Assembly: GCF_017308975.1 (NCBI RefSeq)
Contig: NZ_JADWPD010000006.1
Span: forward strand, 1 to 64,000
Direction: 5' to 3'
DNA length: 64,000 nt
Source of the DNA: Amycolatopsis sp. MtRt-6
GTDB lineage: Bacteria > Actinomycetota > Actinomycetes > Mycobacteriales > Pseudonocardiaceae
A program made the translations under genes and the position numbers. Under the pieces are notes generated by a model. That model searched no databases, was not told where the DNA came from, and saw only the letters and a list, made by a program, of their open reading frames with translations. This document shows, in pieces, positions 8,295 to 23,805 of the stretch; within the stretch, counting starts at the first letter, position 1; each line of letters starts with the position of its first letter.

Positions 8295-8744
8295 GTGAGC
8301 GTCGTCCTTCTCCTGAATGGTCCGAACCTGGGTGTGCTGGGCCGGCGCGAGCCCGAGATCTACGGCACCGACACGCTCGCCGACATCGAGAAAGCCGTCG
8401 CCGAAGAGGTGCGTCCCCGCGGGTGGGAGGTCGTGTCGATCCAGCGCGAGGGCGAGGGCGAACTGGTCAGCGCGATCCACGAGCACCACGGCACCACGGT
8501 GGGCGCCATCGTGAACCCGGGAGCGCTGATGATCGCCGGCTGGAGCCTGCGTGACGCGTTGGCGAGCTACGCGCCGCCGTGGATCGAGGTGCACCTGAGC
8601 AACGTGTGGGCGCGCGAGCAGTTCCGGCACGAATCGGTCATCGCCCCGCTGGCCAGTGGCGTGGTGGTCGGTTTGGGTGCCTTCGGCTACCGGCTGGCGG
8701 CACAGGCACTGCTGCATCTGGTTGCGGGTAATCCGGATCTGTGA
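8295..8744 (+). CDS. rifJ: Aminodehydroquinate dehydratase RifJ (type II dehydroquinase family)
   Basis: The 149-residue protein is a type II dehydroquinase: LLNGPNLGVLGRREPEIYG near the N-terminus, NPGALMIAGWSLRDAL in the middle and VHLSNVWAREQFRHESVIAPLASG with the active-site His. In the rif cluster RifJ dehydrates 5-deoxy-5-aminodehydroquinate to aminodehydroshikimate in the AHBA starter-unit pathway. The GTG at 8295 is preceded by GAGGTG; starts further up to 8226 lack homology. It may also be able to serve the shikimate pathway; sequence cannot separate the two substrates. Confidence 0.93.
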   Translation: MSVVLLLNGPNLGVLGRREPEIYGTDTLADIEKAVAEEVRPRGWEVVSIQREGEGELVSAIHEHHGTTVGAIVNPGALMIAGWSLRDALASYAPPWIEVHLSNVWAREQFRHESVIAPLASGVVVGLGAFGYRLAAQALLHLVAGNPDL

Positions 8745-9243
8745 GGCGCTCGTGGAAGTGCGTCCCCGGGCCGGTTCACGACCCAAGACGGGCAAATGGG
8801 ACATAGTTCCGGAAGACGGTTGGTTGACTACTAACCGAACACGCCCCTAGGCCAGTAGGCTGATCCAAGCATCGGTAGGGCAGAGAATCTTGTTGCTGCG
8901 CAAGGGTTTTGGCGCGTGGAGAGCATTCCAGAAGACTGTGACTGTAGTCACAGTGGTGCGGGGGAGGGGTTCGGCCGAAGCTATCGTGGGCTGAGCAAAG
9001 AGGTTAATCCTTCACAAGCCAACTGGGAGGTGGCTGTGGCGCGCTCATTTTTGTCCTGCCTGCGCGCCCCTGCACATTGATCAATCCGCTGCGCCAGGAA
9101 CGGTGATTTGACGCGGTGCGCATTACATTGGCTTGGTTGGGCGGCCCTCTGCGGCCATGCCGTCCGCGGCCGGTGGTGCGAAATTCGCGGCAGCACGGCG
9201 CGCCGTAAGATCGATTCTCTTCGTCTATTTCTGGGGATGGCCG
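8745..9243. other. 499-nt region upstream of rifZ
   Basis: No gene is supported. It holds the palindrome at 8935-8954 and no clear rho-independent terminator for rifJ. A TTGACG at 9108-9113 lacks a well-placed -10. I find no good copy of the 18-bp rif box. Confidence 0.5.
8935..8954. promoter_or_regulatory. 20-bp palindrome matching the CRP/FNR consensus
   Basis: ACTGTGACTGTAGTCACAGT has 9-bp perfect arms around a 2-bp centre. Its core TGTGA-N6-TCACA (8937-8952) is an exact match to the consensus bound by CRP-family regulators. It lies about 290 nt upstream of the rifZ ATG and is the clearest regulatory site in that gap. Confidence 0.6.
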
Positions 9244-10521
9244 ATGTTGGACGTATCCACCTTGCATGTGCCGAGAAATCCATTCACCGGATTCGGCGAC
9301 GATTTGATGCAGCGGTCCTGCGACACCGCGGGATTCCTCCGGAGGTCTGCTTCTTCGTGGTTCGACGGGCGACTCGACCGGGGTCTGCAATGCGCCAAGG
9401 CGGCCGCCGCGGGCAGTCGTGAGGACGCCCCGGAGCTCTACGACCTGGCCCAGTTCTGGTACGTCGGGCTGCTCATCAAGGCGCGGGAGCTCGAGTCGGG
9501 CCGCCGGGTGCTCGACGCGGTCGAAGCGACCCGGAGCGGCTCGCCGTCGGAGCGCATGACGGCGGTGTCGCACAACGTCCGGGGCAGCCTGCTGTTCGCC
9601 ATGGGCAGCGTCGACGGGGCGATGACCGAGATCAGCACGGGTCTGCAGATCGCCGAAGGGTGCGGCGACCGGTCCCTGCGGCCGCCGAGTTACGTCGTAC
9701 TGGCGCTGGGCGCGCTGCGCCGGGCGGACATGCGGGCCTGCCGGCACTTCGTCGACAAGCTGGCGGACGAAGCCCTGCTGGGGTATTTCGGGCAGGCGCC
9801 GGGCGCGTGGGTGGCGGCGCAGGCGGTCGAGGCGCGCAGCGGTGTGGAGAGCGCCGCGAGCCTCATCGCCGGCATCGTGACGAATCCGGTGGTGCTCCGG
9901 CAGCTCCTCGTTTCGGAGCCGGCGGCGGCGTCCTGGCTGGTCCGCGTCTGCGGCAAATTGGGCGCGGAGGACCTGGCGAAGCTCACGGTGGACGCGGCCA
10001 CCGCGATCGCCGCCGAGCAATCGGAATTCAGTGTCATCCGCGGCTCCGCCCTGCACGCGGCCGGTTTGCTGGAAAAGGACAAGGCCAAATTGGGTGAAGC
10101 GGCCGAAATCCATCCGGACCGGTGGTGCGCGGCATCCGCGCGCGAGGACCTGGCCAACTTGCTGGCGGGCCGCTCGTCGGAGCGCGATCGAACAAGCCGC
10201 ATTCTCGAATCGGTATTGGACACGTATGCGGCGGTCGGCGCCACCCGCGACGCGGCACGGGTGGTGAACAAACTCCGTGAATTCGGCGTGATGCGGCGCA
10301 CGGCCCGGAACGTGGAATGCGAAGGAGTGGTCCCGCACGGGCTGACGAGCACGGAGTTCGCGGTGGCCGAGCTGGTGAGCCAGGGCAACACCAACAACGA
10401 GGTCGGCAGGCAGCTGTTCATTTCCCGGCACACGGTCGCGTTCCACCTGAAGAAGGTTTTCCAGAAGATGGACATCACCTCACGAGTCGAGCTGGCGGCC
10501 GCCTGGAAGATGGTCTCCTGA
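9244..10521 (+). CDS. rifZ: LuxR-family pathway regulator RifZ
   Basis: The 425-residue protein has a C-terminal LuxR-type helix-turn-helix: LTSTEFAVAELVSQGNTNNE, then QLFISRHTVAFHLKKVFQKM. The N-terminal 340 residues are alanine/leucine-rich helical repeats resembling the TPR-like part of LAL/AfsR-type regulators but without a Walker A ATPase motif. RifZ (just upstream of rpoB in A. mediterranei) activates the rif operons; position and family support the same role here. The ATG at 9244 follows CTGGGGATGG; an in-frame start at 9133 is possible but has no ribosome site. Confidence 0.85.
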   Translation: MLDVSTLHVPRNPFTGFGDDLMQRSCDTAGFLRRSASSWFDGRLDRGLQCAKAAAAGSREDAPELYDLAQFWYVGLLIKARELESGRRVLDAVEATRSGSPSERMTAVSHNVRGSLLFAMGSVDGAMTEISTGLQIAEGCGDRSLRPPSYVVLALGALRRADMRACRHFVDKLADEALLGYFGQAPGAWVAAQAVEARSGVESAASLIAGIVTNPVVLRQLLVSEPAAASWLVRVCGKLGAEDLAKLTVDAATAIAAEQSEFSVIRGSALHAAGLLEKDKAKLGEAAEIHPDRWCAASAREDLANLLAGRSSERDRTSRILESVLDTYAAVGATRDAARVVNKLREFGVMRRTARNVECEGVVPHGLTSTEFAVAELVSQGNTNNEVGRQLFISRHTVAFHLKKVFQKMDITSRVELAAAWKMVS

Positions 10522-11234
10522 CGAGACGCCGGCGTCGTGAAGGGCAGCGCAGCCCACGACGCCGGTGACACGTTCGGTGCGCGCCGCTGCCCCGGTGCCG
10601 TGGCAGTGGTGGTCGCCGGCGCAGCCCCGGCGCAGTCCCGGGAGACGGTCGGCGAGGTCGCTGGTGGCTCCGGCAGCCTCTCGCCGCCGCTCCTTCGTAT
10701 CGGGGTGCGTCTGTGTGTGTCCGTATGTAGCTGTGCGCGCGGGCCGGCCTGGTCTCGGTGCGCAGTCGTCCGCGTGGTCGCCGCGCCCTCGCGCCCAGTA
10801 CGCCATCCTCGGCTGCTCGGCCCACGCAGCTGCCCGGCGCGCGCCCGTCCCCGAGGCCCCCCAGCTCACTCCGGACCCCACCGATCCACCCCTCAACCCG
10901 ACCGGAAATCCCGCCCACCCCAGCCGCCACCGGTTCCTACCCCGTGGCCTACGCCATACCCCCACCCCGCCCCCGAAACCCCAGGTAGAACCCACCAAGG
11001 TGGCGTTACCGGCTGGTAGCTGGAATGATATTCGGCCGCTCACGCTCCGCTGAACCTCTTCCACGCTGCGCCAACCGGCGGGACCCCCGTGTGGCATCTT
11101 GACTGGAAGCTCCGGTGGGGTCACGCTTACTCCCGACGGCGAAACCGAGGCCCTTGCGGGAGGGACCTCCGGGTCGCCCGGAGGCATACCTGAAGACGTT
11201 GCGAAGCAGGCTGGGCCCCATCGGGAGCGCCCCC
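10522..11234. other. Long non-coding stretch before the rpoB promoter
   Basis: No ORF here looks like a real gene: codon bias is absent and frames are mutual shadows. Positions 10850-10990 are strikingly C-rich and G-poor on the plus strand, unlike the surrounding genes. A perfect hairpin CCTCCGGG/CCCGGAGG lies at 11166-11184. Confidence 0.55.
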
Positions 11235-11263
11235 TGGACAAGCCGCGACGTTCGGGCTAGACT
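11235..11263 (+). promoter_or_regulatory. Probable rpoB promoter (housekeeping sigma)
   Basis: TGGACA (11235-11240), 17-nt spacer, TAGACT (11258-11263): close to the actinomycete primary-sigma consensus, 135 nt upstream of the rpoB start. Confidence 0.6.
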
Positions 11264-11331
11264 GCCTCTTTGCGCTGCCCTCTTTCAGGCTGCCCGGAGC
11301 CGGTAGTTAGGATAGTGGGCACACGGCACCC

Positions 11332-11361
11332 TTGACAGTCGCTCATAGCTGTTGCTATGGC
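11332..11361 (+). promoter_or_regulatory. Second possible rpoB promoter
   Basis: A perfect -35 TTGACA (11332-11337) is followed after 18 nt by TATGGC (11356-11361) with TGC just before it. Transcription from here would leave a leader of only about 30 nt. The -10 fits poorly at its last positions. Confidence 0.4.
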
Positions 11362-11397
11362 GGCCGTCACCGCTCATTGTCCCCGGAAGGACGCATC

Positions 11398-14901
<3,504 letters not shown>

Positions 14902-14991
14902 TCCGGTGTCGAGCGGGGACCTGCCTCCCGCGGGTCCCCGCTCCACCCGCCGACCCCTCTCTAGCCGATACAACCCCAAGGGGACTTAGAC

Positions 14992-18903
<3,912 letters not shown>

Positions 18904-18911
18904 AGCTGAGC

Positions 18912-18957
18912 AACGGGAAAGGCCCTCGCCGGGTTTCCGGCGGGGGCCTTTCCCGTT
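18912..18957 (+). terminator. rpoBC terminator
   Basis: A 20-bp-class GC-rich stem (18912-18932 with 18937-18957, loop GTTT) with a single mismatch starts 8 nt after the rpoC stop. Confidence 0.85.
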
Positions 18958-18979
18958 TGTGGAACGTCACCCAATCGAG

Positions 18980-19008
18980 TATTGGCCCGTCCCGAAGGCC
19001 GCTAGAGT
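18980..19008 (+). promoter_or_regulatory. Promoter of surface-protein copy 1
   Basis: TATTGG (18980-18985), 17-nt spacer, TAGAGT (19003-19008). The whole block is duplicated at 20607-20635, and the -10 and flanks (GCTAGAGTGAGC) are conserved between copies. Confidence 0.5.
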
Positions 19009-19069
19009 GAGCTGGTTCACAGTCTCGGGGGCTTTGCGCGTTTCAACGGGTAATGAGGGGTGACTGTTC

Positions 19070-20590
19070 GTGAACAAGTTCTGGGGCGCGAGATCGCTCG
19101 CGCGCGGTTTTGCCGCGTTGACGGCTGCGGCGGTGTTGACCAGTGTGTTCGCCGGTCCGGCGGCCGCGGAGCGCGCCCAGCTCGAGGGCTCGATCAGTGG
19201 CCTCAAGAGCGAATACGCGTCCAACGAGGACGTCCACTTCACGGTCAAGCTGACGAACACCGGGAGTGTCACCGCAGAAGGCGTCTACGTCTTCCCGCTC
19301 GCCGACAGGTCGACCGACCTGGACGTGCCGTACGGCGCCTGGGGCGACCTGAATGCCGGGCGGGGGATCAAGCTCGAGCCAGGGCAGTCCGTCGAGCAGC
19401 CGGTCACCGGGAGCATCCGGGACGTCCGGCAGGGCACCTTGACCGTCCGGGTCCGCGCGTTCGACAAAACCGGGAGCAGCGTGAGCCCGGACTTCGAAGG
19501 CTCGGCGAAGGTCGTTCCGGCACCCGGCGTGGCGTCGGGTGTCGTATACGGCGACAAGAACGGCAACGGCGTGCGCGACAGCGGCGAGGAGCTGGCTGGC
19601 CTCAAGCTGACCCTGCGGTACGTCCACGGCTACGACGTCACGTACACCACGACGAGTGACGACAAGGGCAACTTCACGTTCAAGGTCCCGGCCGCGGACT
19701 ACCGGCTCGGCGGCGACGTGGTCGACGGCTGGCTGTTCCCGTGGCGCTTCGTCCACATCGGCGATGACGCGAAGCTGGATCTCCGCGGTGTACCGCCGCT
19801 GAACGGCGCGCTCGCGGCGTCGATGGCGTTCACTCAGGAGAGCTACCAGGCCGGCGACCTCGCGCACCTCACGGTGACGCTGTCCAATTCCGGCCCGATC
19901 CCGCTCACCGGCATCGTGGCGGCGTGCGACCGCTACGGCTCCGACTTCGGGCTCAAGGGCAACGGTCCTGGTTGGGGGGACCTCGGCAACACCGCCGCCG
20001 GCGTGACGATCGCCCCCCGGCCAGACGCGGACCTTCGACGTCACGGAGCGCGTGCCTGATGCGGCCCGGGACAGCGGCGTCGTCGCGGCGTACTGCGACT
20101 TCGGCTACCGCGAGGTCGACTTCGGAGAGCGCCCGAACGCCTCCGCCTCGGCGGCGGTGCCAGGGGTCAAGGCGACCGTGAACGGTCAGATGTCCTATTA
20201 CCGGCGGGGTCAGCCGACGCAGTTCATCGCGGGGGCCAAGGTCGTGCTGGTGTCCGACCGGCACTGCCCGGTCACCGCCGAGCAGACGACCGACGCGGAG
20301 GGGCGTTACGGGTTTCGCGACGCGGTGCCCGGGCCCAAGTATCAGCTCTACGTCCTGCCGCCGGCGGGCTGGAAGGTCCGCGGCGAGAACCCGATATCGA
20401 TCTACGTCAGCGGCCCGGCGGACCGCCCGATCATGGTCAGTATCCATGCCGAGCCCGGTGACGCGCCGCTGCCGGTGGTGCCTGCCAACCCGGCGGCCTG
20501 CACGGCCGGCGCCCCGACCGCGCGCTCGCGTTGATCGCCCTCGGGCTCGTGATGACCTGCTGTTCGGCGCCCGCCGTCGCAGGCGCACTA
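19070..20590 (+). pseudogene. Secreted B-repeat surface protein, copy 1: frameshifted, anchor lost
   Basis: A signal peptide (MNKFWGARS then an Ala/Leu/Val core ending AGPAAA) precedes alternating CARDF/COG1361-like and SdrD B-like beta domains; VVYGDKNGNGVRDSGEELAG has the calcium-loop pattern of SdrD B repeats. The reading frame breaks after GVTIAP at 20013-20018, where a C6 run has one C more than the intact paralog needs; the rest continues from about 20020 to 20534 in another frame. The C-terminal LAxTG anchor and membrane segment are deleted or out of frame: a remnant similar to the paralog's tail persists to about 20590. GTG 19070 has GAGGGG upstream. Sequencing error could explain the C run but not the lost anchor. 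Confidence 0.75.
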
Positions 20591-20606
20591 CCGTCACCCA
20601 GCTGGG

Positions 20607-20635
20607 TATTCACCCGCCCCGAATGCGGCTAGAGT
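20607..20635 (+). promoter_or_regulatory. Promoter of surface-protein copy 2
   Basis: TATTCA (20607-20612), 17-nt spacer, TAGAGT (20630-20635), in the duplicated 5' block shared with copy 1. Confidence 0.5.
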
Positions 20636-20698
20636 GAGCCAGTTCACGCGGTTCGGGGGCTTTGCGCGTTTCCAACGGGTAATCAGGGGTGACTGTTC

Positions 20699-22438
20699 GT
20701 GAACATTTCCAGAGGCGCGAGATCTTTCGCGCGAGGATTCGCCGCGTTGACCGCGGCAGCCGTGCTGACCAGCGTGTTCGCCGGTCCGGCTGCCGCGGAG
20801 GACCCGGCGCCGACGTCGACCGCGCCGTCCACATCGGAGGCGCCCGCCGATCCGCCGGCATCGACGCCGCCGGTTTCCCCGGCCCCCGAGAGCAAGCCTC
20901 CGGCGCAGCCGCAGGCCGAGCCCGCGGAACGGGCCCAGGTCGAGATCTCGATCGCCTTCGGCAAGGAGTCGTACCGGACCGACGAGGCCGTCGACTTCAC
21001 GCTCAAGGTGAAGAACGTCGGCACCACGCCCGCGGTCGGGGTCACGGTCTTCCAGCACCTCCTCGAGCCGACCGACCTGAACGTCGGCGACGGCTGGGGT
21101 CCGCTCACGACCCCGGCCGGTGTGACGATCGAACCCGGGAAGACGTTCGAGCTGGCCGTCACCGGGCACATCCGGGACGTCGAGCAGGCCACCGCGGCCG
21201 TGCGGGGTGTGCTCTTCGACGAGACCCACTTCGGGATCGGTTCGTTCGACATCCGCGTGCCGGTCGTCAAGGTGCCCGGCCGGGCGGTGGGTGTCGTGTA
21301 CGGCGACGGGAACGGCAACGGCGTCCTCGACGCCGGCGAGCCGCTGGCCGGCGCCAAGCTCACCCTGCGGTACGCCCACGACTCCGGGAACCGCACCTAC
21401 ACCGCCACCAGCGACGCCGCCGGCAAGTTCAGCTTCGACGGCATCCCGGCGGCCGACTACTTCATCGGCGGCGAGGTGGTCGACGGCTGGCTTATCCCGT
21501 GGGACACCGTCCGGATCGGCACGGACACCAAGGACCTGCTCGTCCGCGGGGCACCGCCGTTGAACGGCGCGCTCAAGGCCTCGATGAAGTTCACCAAGGA
21601 CAGCTACCAGGTCGGCGAGCTCGCGCACCTCACCGTGACGCTGACCAACTCCGGCAAGATCCCGCTCACCGGCATCGTGGCCGGCTGCAACCGCATCGGT
21701 GACCCGCACATCCTGAGCGGACGCACCCCGGGCTGGGGCGACCTCGCCCGGGACGGCGTGACCATCGCCCCCGGGGAAACCCGCACCTTCGACGTGTCCG
21801 AAGCCGTCCCGCAGGCCGCCTTCAACCGCGGCGTCGTCGTGGCCTCCTGCGGCTTCGGGTACACCGACGTCGACATCGACAACCACGCGAACGCCGACGC
21901 CCAGGCCTGGGTGCCCGGCGCCAAGGCCGTCGTCGAGGGCACCCTCGGTGTCTTCGACGACCAGGGCGAGGTGAAGCAGGCCCTCGAGGGCGTCAAGGTC
22001 GTGCTCGTCTCCGACCGGCACTGCCCGGTGACCGGCGAGCGGACGACCGACGCGAAGGGGCACTTCAAGTTCGAGGACGTGGCTCCCGGGCCCCGCTACC
22101 GGCTGTACTTCCTGCTGCCGAAGGGCTGGAAGACCAAGTACGAGAACCCGATGGGGATCGACGTCTTCGGCCCGCCGGAGAACCACTACCCGTGGCGGAT
22201 CGCGGTCGAGGAGGGTGACGCGCCGCTCCCGACAGTGCCGGTCAACCCCGCGGACTGCACGGCCGGCGCCCCGACCACGACGACCGGCCCGGGTGGCGGC
22301 ACCGGCGGCGGCCAGGGCGGCGCGTCCGGGCTGGCCAGCACCGGCGTCGACGCGCTCGGGCTCGGCGCGCTCGCGCTGCTCGCCCTCGTCCTCGGTGGCG
22401 GCCTGGTGTTCGGCGCCCGCCGCCGTCGCTCGGCCTGA
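20699..22438 (+). CDS. Secreted B-repeat surface protein with LAxTG sortase anchor, copy 2
   Basis: The 579-residue protein has a signal peptide ending AGPAAA, a Pro/Ser/Thr-rich linker to about residue 80, repeated Ig-like/CARDF domains with an SdrD B-like segment (VVYGDGNGNGVLDAGEPLAG), and a cell-wall sorting signal: GLASTG, a 20-residue hydrophobic helix, and the tail ARRRRSA. LAxTG is the motif of class E sortases of high-GC Gram-positives. It is the intact paralog of the decayed copy upstream; GTG start and 5' region are nearly identical. It is probably wall-bound, with adhesive or structural role unknown. Confidence 0.85.
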   Translation: MNISRGARSFARGFAALTAAAVLTSVFAGPAAAEDPAPTSTAPSTSEAPADPPASTPPVSPAPESKPPAQPQAEPAERAQVEISIAFGKESYRTDEAVDFTLKVKNVGTTPAVGVTVFQHLLEPTDLNVGDGWGPLTTPAGVTIEPGKTFELAVTGHIRDVEQATAAVRGVLFDETHFGIGSFDIRVPVVKVPGRAVGVVYGDGNGNGVLDAGEPLAGAKLTLRYAHDSGNRTYTATSDAAGKFSFDGIPAADYFIGGEVVDGWLIPWDTVRIGTDTKDLLVRGAPPLNGALKASMKFTKDSYQVGELAHLTVTLTNSGKIPLTGIVAGCNRIGDPHILSGRTPGWGDLARDGVTIAPGETRTFDVSEAVPQAAFNRGVVVASCGFGYTDVDIDNHANADAQAWVPGAKAVVEGTLGVFDDQGEVKQALEGVKVVLVSDRHCPVTGERTTDAKGHFKFEDVAPGPRYRLYFLLPKGWKTKYENPMGIDVFGPPENHYPWRIAVEEGDAPLPTVPVNPADCTAGAPTTTTGPGGGTGGGQGGASGLASTGVDALGLGALALLALVLGGGLVFGARRRRSA

Positions 22439-22449
22439 CGTTCGAACCG

Positions 22450-22482
22450 GCGCCCCGCAGTCCACAGTGGACTGCGGGGCGC
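22450..22482. terminator. Bidirectional terminator
   Basis: GCGCCCCGCAGTCCAC (22450-22465) and its exact inverse at 22467-22482 form a near-continuous palindrome followed by TTTCCGTTT, between the convergent surface-protein gene and the VanX-like pseudogene. Confidence 0.85.
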
Positions 22483-22490
22483 TTTCCGTT

Positions 22491-23162
22491 TCAGTGCAGG
22501 CTTCCCCGGGACACCGGGAAGTCGAAGTACGTGTCCGGGAACGGCTCGCCGTTCAGCGTGAAGTGCCACCACTCCTCGGGCAGGTTGCGGAAGCCCGCGG
22601 CCATCGTCGAGCGCAGCAGGTCGCGGTGCTGCCGGGCGGCGCCGGTGATCGCCGGGTTGTCGGTGTGGGCCAGCGGGTCGAAGCAGTCGTAGCCGGTGCC
22701 CATGTCGACCGTGTTGTCCGGGAAGCGCTGGTCCCGCGGCGCGAAGCACGGCACGAGCGGCTCGCCCGGGACGTACAGCCGCTGGGCCGGCGGCGGGATG
22801 CGGACCAGCGTCAGGTCGACCGTGCTGCCGCGGCTGTGCCCGGACTTCTCGGCGATGTACCCGTCGGCGAAGAGTCGAACCTTGGTCCACCGCACGAAGT
22901 GGTCGACGGCCCGCTGTGGCCGGTAGCAGTCGTACACCTTGAGCGTGTACCCCCGCCGGACCACCCGGGCCTGCATCTTCCGCAGCCCTTCGGCGGCCTG
23001 CCGGGGTCAGGACGCACAGCGGTTGGCGGTACCCGTCGCGACGTCGGAGAGCGCGAAGAAGGCACCGGAGGTACCGGCCTGCGCGGGCGTGGGCGCGGCG
23101 AGGCCACCCAGAGCGGCGAGGGTGACGGCGAACGCGCGCACCCGGCGAGTGAAGATCGGCAT
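22491..23162 (-). pseudogene. Broken secreted D-Ala-D-Ala dipeptidase (VanX/M15D family)
   Basis: From ATG 23162 a signal peptide (MPIFTRRVR, hydrophobic core, PTPAQA) leads into FFALSDVATG, then an in-frame TGA at 23009-23007. The same frame continues PRQAAEGLRK and the VanX core: YDCYRPQRAVDHF, the zinc site SGHSRGSTVDLTL, DMGTGYDCFD and EEWWHFTL. The usual segment between SDV and the first helix (with the YAT.NF.G motif) is missing, so there is an internal deletion as well as the stop. An ORF of 161 codons survives from ATG 22976 and could still make a truncated zinc protein, but without export signal or N-terminal domain. Confidence 0.65.
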
Positions 23163-23209
23163 CCCTCCCGTCTAGCAGCTCGGCCCCGGCTGCGCAGCCG
23201 CCGTCGGGG

Positions 23210-23719
23210 TCAGGACCAGCCCTCGGACGTCGTCGCGCGCAGGAAGTCGTCCGAGGGCGGTTGCACCGGCCGGCCCTCGAACTGCGTCGACAGCACCACC
23301 GACGACCGCAGCTCGCCGTGCTTGCCCAGCCGCTCCAGCAGTCCCTCGAAGTGCTCGAGGGACGCCGCCCGGATCTTCAGCATCGTGCAGTGGTCGCCGG
23401 AGAGGCGGTGGATCTCCACGACCTCCGGGTAGTCCTCGGACTTCGACGTCTTCAGCAGGCAGCTGCTGAGCGCGCAGCGCATCTCGACGAACGCCTGCAG
23501 CGGCTGGCCCGCGCGCCGCGCGTCGACCTGGGCGCGGTAACCGGTGATCACGCCGGTCTCCTCCAGCCGCCGGACGCGCTCGGCCACCGACGGGGCCGAC
23601 AGGTTGATCCGCCGCCCGAGCTCCTTGAACGACAGCCGCCCGTCGGCCTGCAGCAGGTCCAGCAGCCGCCAGTCGACGTCGTCCAGCGGCTTTTCCGAAC
23701 GGAAGGTCATGGGCCCCAT
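23210..23719 (-). CDS. Lrp/AsnC-family transcriptional regulator
   Basis: The 169-residue protein has the N-terminal winged helix (LDLLQADGRLSFKELGRRINLSAPSVAERVRRLEETGVI, residues about 18-57) and a C-terminal RAM/ligand domain with LSGDHCTMLKIRA. It is divergent from the MFS gene at 23806 and probably controls it, as is common for Lrp-exporter pairs. GGAAGG lies upstream; ATG 23710 is an alternative start. Confidence 0.88.
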   Translation of the reverse strand: MGPMTFRSEKPLDDVDWRLLDLLQADGRLSFKELGRRINLSAPSVAERVRRLEETGVITGYRAQVDARRAGQPLQAFVEMRCALSSCLLKTSKSEDYPEVVEIHRLSGDHCTMLKIRAASLEHFEGLLERLGKHGELRSSVVLSTQFEGRPVQPPSDDFLRATTSEGWS

Positions 23720-23805
23720 TTTCCTTCCGAAGCGGGGGTGGGGCGAGCGAAATCCCGTTCGCCGCCCCTTCGAACCGCGGCCGGAAATCCCTAACGTTGC
23801 CGGTC

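Noticed and set aside
8856..8861. TAGGCT upstream of rifZ as a -10
   Set aside because: The only nearby -35-like TTGACT (8824-8829) is 26 nt away, too far for a standard promoter.
10480..11241. Minus-strand frame of 253 codons between rifZ and rpoB
   Set aside because: It lacks codon bias, ribosome site and recognisable motifs, and overlaps the rpoB promoter region.
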